64,000 nt of DNA. Origin: Acanthosepion esculentum (lineage: Eukaryota; Mollusca; Cephalopoda; Sepiida; Sepiidae). Every line of letters starts with the position of its first letter. The stretch's first letter is position 1. Positions 55,079-64,000 of this stretch are shown in pieces. Location: the NCBI GenBank assembly GCA_964036315.1, contig OZ038479.1, forward strand, positions 60,329,393-60,393,392, in the 5' to 3' direction. Under the pieces are notes generated by a model. The model was not told where the DNA came from and ran no database searches. It saw only the letters and a list, made by a program, of their open reading frames with translations. The translations under genes and the position numbers were made by a program.

Positions 55079-56247
55079 TTATAGTTTCTCTCCAATATGT
55101 ATTCGCATGTGCCTCTCCAAGTACAGTGTTTGTTTACATGTGGTGAATCAATTTTACCTTCACTGAAAATGAAAATTCACAAACTTCACAAGAATATGGT
55201 TTCTCTCCTCTGTGTGTTCAAATATGGTGCACCAAACGTGACTTGTGTGAGAACACATATCCACAAAATTCATAACTATATGGTTTATTTCCAGTATGTG
55301 TTTGCATATGCGACACTAAATATGACTTCCAGGAAAATGCAGACTCACAAACTTCACAAGAATATGGTTTCTCTCCAGTATATGTTCACATGTGGCTCAC
55401 CAAGGTTGACTTCTCCGAAAATTCATATCCACAAACTTCACAAGAATAGGGTTTCTCTCCAGTGTGTGTTCGCATATGGTACATCAAATTTGACTTTTGT
55501 GTAAATGCAGATTCACAAAGTTCACAAAAAATGTTTTTTCTCCAATGTGTGTTTGGATGTGGGGCTCTAAATCTGATTTATATGAAAATGCAGATGCACA
55601 AACTTCAAAGAAAATGATTTTTTCTTCAGTGTGTGTTCTCATATGGCACTCAAATGTATCTTCCAAAAAAATGCAGTCCCACATACTTCACATGAATATG
55701 GCCTTTCCCCAGCATGTCTATGCATATGGTTCACCAAAGCTGACTTGTGTGAATATGCTGATCCACAAAATTCACAAGAACATGGTTTCTCTCCAGTGTG
55801 TATTCACATATGGCCCACTAAACCTGGATTCCGAGAAAAGGTAGATGCACAAAATTCACAAGAATATGGTTTCTCTCCCATGTGTATTAGCATATAACAT
55901 ACTAAATGTGACTTCAGTGAAAATGAAGATCCACAAACCTCACAAGAATATTGTTTTTCTCCAATGTGAATTCACATGTGGCATACCAAATTTGACTTCT
56001 GTTAAAATGCAGATGCACAAACTTCACAAGAATATCGTTTTCCACCAGTATATATAGGCATATTGGTCATCAAATGTGATTTGTCTAAAAGTTCAGATCC
56101 AGGAAGTTCTAAAGAATATTGTTTTTCTCTAGTGTGTATACATATATGTTCCTTTGAATCAGACATTTGCACAAATGAAAACCCACACAATCCACAATAT
56201 GATTTCTTTCCATTCAGTCTTTCTATGTGACATACTAATTCTGTCAT
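55079..56247 (-). pseudogene. C2H2 zinc-finger pseudogene D, about 13 decayed fingers
   Basis: A paralogue of gene C on the minus strand. From 56247 it reads ERLNGKKSYCGLCGFSF, then QYSLELPGSEL (a degenerate finger as in unit 1 of gene C) and KRYSCEVCASAF, where TAA interrupts. Further fingers are clear ([44 protein letters not shown]) but broken by stops and frame shifts near 55660, 55540 and 55280. Four TGA codons fall at the arginine of the HMRIH/HMRTH motif (55972, 55804, 55386, 55218), as expected from CpG decay of CGA. The array ends HMRIHIGEKL and stop, at the place where gene C ends. Not able to make a full array. Confidence 0.88.
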
Positions 56248-56534
56248 TATTGGAAAGATTTACAACCATTCACAAAAATATGACTTCTCTCTAATTTTTA
56301 CACCTAATTAGTTTTTGTAGAAAAGAAAAACTACATATTTCCCAAGGACATGATTTCTTGCCAGTTAATGTTCACTGTTAGGTTTTGAAGATGTCAATGC
56401 ACTCTTTTTCATAAAGATTGTAGCATATATTTAATCTATTCTTGATAAAAAAATAGTTCAGTCTTGTTCTCTTTCGTTTAAATTCATGATAATAATTTGT
56501 ATATGTATGATGATTTTCTGTTTGGCCCAGATAC
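56248..56534 (-). other. 5' part of the finger exon of pseudogene D
   Basis: Acceptor TTTTACTTCACAG precedes 56534 as in unit C. The sequence up to the first finger is AT-rich and includes a possible finger relic near 56330 (KKSCPWEICSFSF-like). Confidence 0.5.
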
Positions 56535-56579
56535 CTGTGAAGTAAAAGCAATAAAATATATATTAATAGAAATAGTGAT

Positions 56580-57740
56580 GAATATATGAAATCAATTTAC
56601 AATGTAATAGATAGATGTGGAGTGAAGAGTAAAGCCATCTTGCACTAGACATCCCCCCACAGATGCAGGAGTAGCACAGGTCAAGTCTGGAACTGATATA
56701 TTTAACTTGATTTGAAAATTGGTGTTTCACATGCTAAATAATGACACAAAATATTTTTTCAAAATGTTTACTGCTTTTTTCAGTAAACAAGTTTAAAGAT
56801 TAAGTTCAAAATCAGAGCATTGAAATTTCATTCAGGTGACCATTGAAAGATTTAATGCAGTTAAAAAATTCTGTACCCTTATGGAAAACAAATGTGTAAA
56901 TATCATTTAAAATGTTTCCCAACTGCAATATTTACCTCATTTTCAATAAATCAAAGAAAAATCAGTCAGAATCAAGAATAATATAAAAATATTCCCTTGA
57001 TAAAGGTAAAAATGGAAATTAAATACAATGTATTACGTTGCAGCCTGCAATAAAAATTGATTCTTTTTTTCTCATATGAAATTTAGGTTTTATTTTTCAG
57101 TAAAAAAAATACTCAAAAAATACACCATAAACCATAAAAAAAGAAATTTCTACATTTTAATCAACAGTAGTAAAATAAAATACTTCATTTGTGAATCTTG
57201 TTCTGGAACTTTCATTCAATGTGTTGTATCTAAATTCTCACCATTATAATCATTTGCTGTTTTTATTACATTTGATATTGAAATCTCGACCACTGTCCAT
57301 TTGTCACTATAGAATTAATTCTTTTGTATTTTTATACAACAGACCTAATTATTTGAAACAGAAAATAAACATTTTGTTTAATCTACATAATTTTGTATTT
57401 TTCAAGTGACTGGCATTTATTTAAAATGTTATGTTTGTTTATTTGCATGGAAGAAACTATACTTCCATTTCAGTAAGTAATACTGTTTCTTTCTTTCTTT
57501 CTTATTTCAAATTTACACTGAAATTTGATTAAAATAGGGTAATGTTTGCACTTGTCCTCCTCATAAGAAGTTAATGTTAATTCAATAATTGTTTATTCTT
57601 TGTTGAAATTGAAATATCTCATGACCTGATTTTCAAAATTTAAATTAATTAAAAAATATAAAATTTACTTCTTATAATCTTCTCTGATAAATAATATTGT
57701 AATATTTTCCTTCATAGTCACCATGTATACTAGATTTGTT
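56580..57740 (+). repeat. Unit D intronic sequence homologous to unit C (39900-40856 and 41814-41970)
   Basis: It matches unit C on both sides of the Penelope insertion and carries the uninterrupted CAATAATTGTTTA target at 57583-57595. Confidence 0.85.
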
Positions 57741-57749
57741 TTTAAGCTC

Positions 57750-59300
57750 ATACACATTGAAGAAAGGGAATATTTAAAAGCTCAGAGAAAACAGAACTAA
57801 AAGGCAGTTTCCAACTTGGAACTATTGGCAAAGATGCTGTCAAAATATGAAAAAGTGCAGATGAAACAAAGAGATATGACAAGCAGAATGAAAGGTAGCA
57901 ACAAGATTCTGCACATGTTGCATCAATATCAGATAATTTTTCACCAATGTAAAGAAAAAACTGATGAGTAAGGGAACTTACAGTCTCTAGATATGATATA
58001 GAACTTATTAAGGGTGATGTATCTTTCAACACTGGAGCATAGCTTACTAGAGCCTTTTTATTAGACTTACAAGATATGGGCTTTATTCATTCAAGCCTTA
58101 ATTTAAAAGACATATACATATAAGTCAAAAATAGTTAAAAAGTAAGAGTAAAAGTAACCACTCATCAGAAACATGTTCAGAACCATGAAAATATGCTCTG
58201 CATTGGTGTTAATTGCAGAATTGGTAAAGATATTTTGCAAGATAAAGAGATTACAGAGGAAAACAAAGAAAATCAAAGGATGAGAGCATCAATTGACTAT
58301 CACCAAAGATTGACACGGAAAGTAGATATCTCACCCACAGTGTTACCCCTAATGTTGGTGCAACTGGTATTATTTTAGCAGAAAATGTTGCTGCTGTTTT
58401 AGAAGAATTCAACAGTTTAAATTCCATTAAGCCAGTTTTTATGCACAATACCAGTCCAAACACCAGAGCCCTCATAAGCTTATGAGGGCTCTGGAGGAAA
58501 AACTTACAAGAAAGTTGCAGATCACTGACTGTTGACTTCATCAAAATGAACTTCCATTTAGAGCTGTTTTTATGTAAACTGATAGAACTACAAGAAGACC
58601 TACTACTTTTACTGGTCCTCTAGGGAAACTTTGCAGAAATGATTACCAGTATTTGCCTCAGGTAGAATTTAACACTATCAGTGGCCTGCTAGATAAAATA
58701 TTTCCCTACTGGGGCAATGAAAGATATAAGTGGTGACCAGAGGCTGCTCTTAGAATATACAGCTGAATTTCAAGAGGGAATGTAAACCCAAGATTTGTAG
58801 CTAGGAAAAATTTGGTTTCAAAATGAAACAACTTTGCAAATTTGTTAACTGAAATACAGAATGTTGCATTAAAAAGCTTAAGCACAAAACTAAGTTTTAT
58901 TTGTTTCCAGAGTAGCAAGCCACCAGAAAAGAGATTTAAAAAATTATATTCAACTCTGAAGTGATACACTGTTCAAAATTGATTAACCTCCAATAAAAAT
59001 GGAGGTTGTGAACCTGTGCTTGCAAAATGTTTTTTAAATGAACTGCAAGAGGTTCTAATGAATTGGACAACATTGGAGTTGCCAAATTTATCTGCACATT
59101 CACAAAGTGTGGAAGGAGCAGTTAAATCTTATTTACTGAAGCTTCACAAATTTTATATGGACAAGAAGCAAGGCACAAGCACATTATTACTAAATCATTG
59201 TACCATGAAATAAAACCATCATTTACTTCAAAGGGAAAATACACAAAATAGTTTAGCTATATTATGGGGTAATTGCAGTAGTTTTAGTCTGATTTTCAAT
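57750..59300 (+). pseudogene. Family X copy in unit D
   Basis: Same block order as in unit C: EEREYLKAQRKQN, DILQDKEITEENKENQR (58193-58378), a broken NVAAVLEEFNSLNSIK-like piece, HQNELPFRAVF with later stops, and the tail with NELQEVLMNWTTLELPNLSA (59016-59213). A palindrome is inserted at 58463-58494 just before the HQNELP block. No copy in this window has a complete frame. Antisense to the zinc-finger pseudogene. Confidence 0.55.
58463..58494. repeat. Perfect 32-bp palindrome inside family X copy D
   Basis: Arms CCAGAGCCCTCATAAG and exact reverse complement, no loop, centred on AAGCTT. The homologous part of unit C (42700-42745) has no such palindrome. Confidence 0.95.
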
Positions 59301-60140
59301 AAATAATGTAAATTTAAAACATTTTATCTTCAAAGCTTATAAGGTTATATACACTTTTATTTATTTATTGATTTTGTTATAAGAAAGAAATGGTGGAAGA
59401 TCTTATTCATTGATTAACCTTTTTGTAATCTTTTACAATTGTTACATAGTTTTCACATATCGAATACTATAAAAACTTGAATATTTTGCTTGTGGTGATT
59501 CATAATTAAAATCCTGGCATGAATATATTTTCCATTCAATATGTCCAATACAAAAAAATATCAAATTAATTTGGATTTATTCTTGAAGTAGTAAAATTTT
59601 GATGTCAGTTTGGAAGCAAAAATTTGTAAAAATTAAATTCTGTACATTTTTAAAATGAGCTTTAAACTTAAATGCTCGAAAATTGTTAAAAGCTACAAAT
59701 CCAATTTTGGGCGTCAGTACTTATCACACCAAACCCCAGCTTTCACACTGAGTGTAATGTTGATTTCCTAAAAAACATGAAAAATCAATCTGCCTTAATG
59801 CAGCAACACTAGTACACATAGTGGTACAACAAATTTACTGATGTGCAATTGCAACTATATAACATGGAAAGTAGGCATCTGCTTAAACACCTTGACAGAT
59901 ACATTGGCTAAAAAACAAAAATTAATGTGGTCCTATTTAAAATATTTAACTTGGAGACTTTTAAAATATCTTTTTTTTAACTAAAGCTGAAAGGAAAACA
60001 TATCTAGCTAGAAGTTACTAAAGACTGCAAAATTGGTAGCGTCAAGAACTCAGTACATGTCAGTTACAATGGAAGATATTGATTTTGATTTACAGTTAAG
60101 TCATGATTATTTAAAAGAAAATCATCCCTGTAAAAATATT
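59301..60140 (+). repeat. Unit D intronic sequence homologous to unit C (43561-44520)
   Basis: Same landmarks in the same order; diverged by substitutions and small indels. No gene. Confidence 0.8.
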
Positions 60141-60234
60141 TGGACTTGTGTTTTCATTTACATTCCCATAAGTTTTCCTGTCTTTATACATATTGCCTTT
60201 TTACACATTTTACTTATATCTAAAATTTTAAACT

Positions 60235-60237
<3 letters not shown>

Positions 60238-60292
<55 letters not shown>
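60238..60292. repeat. (CA)n(TA)n microsatellite
   Basis: About 18 CA units followed by nine TA units. It ends exactly at the Tc1/mariner-like terminus. Confidence 0.97.
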
Positions 60293-60770
60293 CAGGGTGC
60301 CCAGTAAAAGAGCAGCAAATTTATTATCACTGTTTTATCTTTCAGAAATAATTGACTTTGAATATTCTTGAATAAATTTCTTGAATATTCATGACCTTGA
60401 ATAATCAGACTCTCACATAATTACTTAACTCTGATTGGTTTGTTTATGATTAATTGCTGCTTGATCTTGTGATTTATCATTTAAAAGTTACTTGAAGACA
60501 ACTTTTGTCTTTTGTTCTGCCCTTATATGGCAAAACAACTCACTGATTTTGAGTGTCAAATTATCGTACTTTTCAAAAAAGAACATCTGATGTAGGGATT
60601 GATGAAATGTGCAGAAATTCTTTCTGAATTTTTCAGTCACACCAGTCATCATCAGTTTTCAATGGTTGTTTTACATCTTTCTGAATTTACCGCTTTTATT
60701 TTATTGGCTACCATGTATATGTGTGGCAACTCCAAAGATTCTCTAAGAAATGAGCATACATGATGAAAAA
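60293..60770 (+). mobile_element. Tc1/mariner-type transposon fragment
   Basis: It begins CAGGGTGCCCAGTAAAAGAG directly after a TA dinucleotide, as expected for a Tc1/mariner terminus. About 235 bases in, the plus strand reads MAKQLTDFECQIIVLFKKE, resembling the start of a Tc1-type transposase helix-turn-helix region, then breaks. The rest of the transposase and the right terminus are missing. Confidence 0.55.
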
Positions 60771-60779
60771 CTAACTGAA

Positions 60780-61190
60780 ACTTAATAAAAACAAAGTTTT
60801 ATTATCAAAATCATTATGGTTGTATTAAGAGGAAAGACCAAAGTATTTTTTATGTAAAATTATATTTTAATCCATTTTAGAACTTTCAAAATTTTGCTCA
60901 CAACTCGTTTTCCTGATGACAACTTGGGACAATAAGTCAGCAGAGGAAATTCAAGTGTTTTTTTTGGGGGGGGGGGGCAGAAAAGACAGTGATTCTGACA
61001 TTCTTGTAAAATCAAATATTTGTCAGATTTTAATGAAACTTTCAGAACTTATTCACAAATTAATGAAATTACTTTTGAACCTATTTTCCCAGAAAATCTT
61101 GAGAACATTTTTTTCTTATTTCCCCCCACCCATTTTATGAAATTTCAAGAAATTCATTTTTGTAAGGTTTAATGTCCATGTTAGTTATAA
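60780..61190 (+). repeat. Intronic module, direct copy in unit D
   Basis: CTTAATAAAAACAAAGTTTT, AAGAGGAAAGACCAAAGTAT and TTCAGAACTTATTCACAAA match units B and C. It includes a G-run at 60965-60976. Confidence 0.75.
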
Positions 61191-62610
61191 TGATGGGATG
61201 ATTAATCAGAATTGGAATCCAGAATCAGAAATATCAACTTTTTGAGGTATCAGAATTGAAGAATTTTCAAATTAATTTTAGATTCCAAAAACGATACTTT
61301 GGATTTTTTTGTTTGTTTAAAACTTAATTTTCCATTCCTGTTACTAATGATAAAAAGATATAAATATTTATTGATTTTAAACTAAAATCTATAGATCATA
61401 ATAACACCTACATTAAGTATGATGTAAATTTATTTTACTTGTGTTAAAAAAAAGTGAATGTGCAAGTTTCTACTCAGTTCTCAAACTTTCCATAAAGTTT
61501 GCTAGTTTAAAGTCTGTTTCAATTCAAAATAAATTTTTTATTTTTTATTTCTTTTTAAACATTGTTAATTCACCTATTTAATATTATAAATTATTAATTT
61601 AATAATTATAATTAAAATTATGTAACACAAACACAAAATGAATTCATGTTGTTGTTCTACTGGGCAATCTTTTAAGATAATTTTGATTATTTTTTAATTT
61701 ATAAAATAGAAAAGAAATTAATTTATGGAATTACCGCCAATGACACACTTGATTTCTTCATATAAAAAATTAACTTGGTGTCACAAATTGTCCTCTTCGT
61801 GAGGCAGTTAAATTATAACAATTTGTTTTTATAATAGTTTTAATCCATAAAATAATTTTTAGTCTCAGTTACTGAAAAGATAACGAGATGCAAGTTTTAT
61901 AATTAGAAGTGTATAAATGTTAAAAACAAATATTTTTGCCCCATTTTTATCTGGCATGATTAAGCTATAGTTTCTTTTCCACTTTTAATATTTGTTTTAA
62001 TATCTTAAAAATAAAACTAGTAAAATTTCATCTTTTAATAATCTAATAAATAACAGTAAAAGTCAAACCAATGTAAAAAATACACATTTATATTTGTTCT
62101 CATCCTTATAAAGATTTTAATCATTTTTAATCTTATTTTTATTTTAATGCTTTGTAACAGTTAAATCTCATACCTTATAAAATGATCAATTTGGATATCA
62201 GCCTTGTTTAGCTTTCAACTTCCTAATGTTTTAAATTTATTGAAAATCTTGCTAAAATATCTCTTAAAAAATCAAGAAATATGTTTTTACTGTGTTATAC
62301 TTTTACTTTTTTTTCTTTTAACAAAAATAAAATACTTTTTGATTCTTTTTAGAAATTATTAAATTTTTTAAATAGTGGTAAGAAATTTATTTTAGACAGT
62401 AAAATGACTGAAGACCAGTTATTATTTATTTATTAAGTTGCTGTGATTATTCATATCTAATTCTTATTAAATGACTGCAATTAAATTTAAAATTTGCATT
62501 TACTTTTTATTCACTGTCATGTAGTACTCCTTGTATTTTATCAAAATATATGCATGAGTTAAACTACAATACATAGGATGATGCCTTTCTGCTTAGAGTA
62601 TTATTGTTGC

Positions 62611-62656
<46 letters not shown>

Positions 62657-62941
62657 CAGTGTCTCTTATTTTTTGTGTGCAGGCTGAAATTGAATTGTCA
62701 CACCTAAATTTGTTCCATTTATTGAAAAATGTAACATAAAATTTTAAGGAGATTACATAACTATTTAGAGGGCGCCTTTGCTTGTTAAAGCTTTAAGGTG
62801 GACAAAAACATAGACATTTTACAATAGCAAACCATTTATTTGATTCTTTACAAATTATACACATTAGGAAACTAGAAATATTTTCTATCTAACAGTGAAA
62901 ATTAAAAATTTTAACTGATGTTTATTATTTTCAGACCCCAA
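61191..62941. other. Very AT-rich stretch with no gene
   Basis: Extended A and T runs with no credible frame and no repeat partner recognised. The expected leader exon of unit D was not found here. A (TA)n microsatellite lies at 62616-62654. Confidence 0.5.
62616..62654. repeat. (TA)n microsatellite
   Basis: A pure AT run of about 39 bases. Confidence 0.97.
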
Positions 62942-63560
62942 TTATAGCAAGTGTATCCAATTTCTTCTCTTTCTTTTTATATGCCATGTCCTTCCCTCTT
63001 CTTCCTCCCCCAGACCACGTTCTGTCATGCCCTTGCTTAAGCCCACTGGGTATATCACGTGTTGTTTTCCCTTGTCTCTCTTTCCCTCTATTCGACCCGT
63101 GAGTATCAGATTCTCCAGGCCCTCCTTCCTCATTATGTGTCCCAGAAACTTCAGCTGCCTCTTCTTGATGTTAAGTATAAGCCTCCTTCTTGTTTGCATC
63201 CTAAGACCTCATTGTTGATCACACGCTTGGTCCATGATATCCTTAGCATCCTTCTGTAGAACCACATTTCCATCGCCTTGAGTCACTTCTGCATCTTTGA
63301 GGAAATCGTCCAACATTCACTGCCGTAAAGGACAGATGTCACATAACAGCTCAGTATTCTTTTCTTTGTTACCAAAGAAATCCTCCTGTTGTGCAATACT
63401 TTGCCCAGCTTTTGGAATGTTCAAATTTGTTTAATTTATCTTCAAGGTCAGGTAAAGTAGCTTTATTAATAGATGCTTGCTACGTCATCCTCCATGGTCA
63501 AGCAGTAATACACACTGGATCAAACAGTGCTTTCCTCTACAAAGAGGAACATGTTCAGTC
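62942..63560 (-). pseudogene. LINE reverse-transcriptase C-terminal fragment
   Basis: On the minus strand, in two frames, it reads FQKLGKVLHNRRISLVTKKR, ILSCYVTSVLYGSECWTISS, KAMEMWFYRRMLRISWTKRV and then, at 62942-63199, KKRQLKFLGHIMRKEGLENL, LTGRIEGKRDKGKQH. This is the conserved region after the RT domain of a class of non-LTR retrotransposons, including the GHIMRK and IEGKR motifs. The RT palm and endonuclease are missing, as in 5'-truncated LINE copies. Frame shifts and stops make it dead. Confidence 0.88.
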
Positions 63561-63593
63561 CCTTCAGTATCACTTCTAATGGCTTCCATCACC

Positions 63594-63960
63594 CTAAGAT
63601 GACTTTTGAGACCAGCATTCAATTTTATAGTTATAATGCATACGACAGATAAACTCTGAATGCCTGATTAGATCTACATGTCTTACAACTCTTTTGCATA
63701 CCACCATGTGTCTTCTCAGTCCAGATAATGATCTGCACACCTTGTTGCAAACCACAAATATTGTTGGCAGGACAATGTGGCAAGTTAGCATAGTTTGTAT
63801 GATGAACTGTCAGATGATTTACATAACCTGCCCTTGACAACACCATGCACTTGCATACATATTTCCAAACTGCATATTAGTTGGTAAATCAGGATAGCCT
63901 CTTTGGAGATCGCACTTGATCTCAGGCTGCCTGAGATATTCATCCTCAAAGGCATTTCAT
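63594..63960 (-). pseudogene. Zinc-finger-like module of a retroelement, broken
   Basis: The minus strand shows CKCMVLSRAGYVNHLTVHHT, then in another frame VCNKVCRSLSGLRRHMVVCK and EFICRMHYNYK. Each has the C-x2-3-C, SR/SLSGL, H pattern found in tandem zinc-finger-like modules at the ends of some LINE ORF2 proteins. Here it lies upstream, on the coding strand, of the RT fragment at 62942-63560, so the two may come from different copies. Not a host zinc-finger gene of the local family. Confidence 0.55.
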
Positions 63961-64000
63961 CCCTCCTTTATAAAGTGCTGCCACTCTGTATGATTAAAAA

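Noticed and set aside
55097..55897. Plus-strand open frames of 88-135 codons over pseudogene D
   Set aside because: Antisense shadows of the decayed finger array.
63594..63960. A fifth member of the local C2H2 gene family
   Set aside because: Its spacing and motif (SLSGLRRH, SRAGYVNH) fit retroelement zinc-finger modules and not the [12 protein letters not shown] arrays; it is also broken by frame shifts.
1..64000. A bacterial or phage origin, operons, riboswitches or ribosome binding sites
   Set aside because: Splice sites, poly(A) signals, retroelements, microsatellites and C2H2 arrays all point to an animal nuclear genome; no prokaryotic gene organisation is seen.

Overview
This looks like a window of animal nuclear DNA, most likely from a cephalopod mollusc of the octopus type. 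The grounds are the strongly AT-rich composition, a tandem family of intron-containing C2H2 zinc-finger genes with [16 protein letters not shown] linkers, very high repeat density, and a mix of Penelope-like, copia, gypsy, LINE, Tigger/pogo and Tc1/mariner remnants plus tRNA-derived SINE heads. The species assignment is inference: octopus genomes are known for a huge C2H2 expansion, but nothing here names a species.

The backbone is a series of duplicated units, all with a zinc-finger gene on the minus strand. Unit A (about 2.7-7.6 kb) keeps a leader exon, a tiny second exon and an acceptor, but its finger exon has been replaced by a short tail. Unit B (about 21.5-28.1 kb) has the same three-exon layout and an array of seven good fingers ended early by a stop. 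Unit C (about 37.7-49.9 kb) carries the best gene, 19 finger units of which 17 keep all ligands, with a leader exon 9.7 kb upstream. Unit D (about 54.9-61.2 kb) is a decayed paralogue of C with frame breaks and several TGA codons at one conserved arginine. The introns share diverged modules, some inverted. On the plus strand, antisense to the zinc-finger genes, they also carry remnants of one multi-copy protein family I cannot name (family X).

Other regions: 0-2 kb, a decayed Ty1/copia element (minus), cut by the window edge; 7.6-21 kb, mostly non-coding with dispersed repeats, SINE heads, a Penelope-derived inverted repeat around a microsatellite, and a gypsy-like pol remnant at 18.4-19.85 kb; 28.6-37.7 kb, a LINE tail, a CpG-rich TATA/CCAAT/E-box promoter-like island at 29.6 kb and a Tigger-like DNA transposon at 32.8-35.5 kb; 40.9-41.8 kb, a young 931-bp Penelope derivative with a 13-bp target-site duplication, missing from the matching position in unit D; 46.1-48.0 kb, a longer Penelope-like element with RT and GIY-YIG regions; 60-64 kb, a Tc1/mariner fragment, AT-rich sequence and two LINE fragments.

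Only the zinc-finger exons of units B and C look like credible protein-coding genes. Nearly everything else is mobile-element debris or duplicated intronic sequence. The most informative features are the decay series of zinc-finger paralogues, the Penelope insertion with its paralogous empty site, and a recurring class of nearly perfect, short-loop palindromes that seem to have arisen inside the duplicated units.
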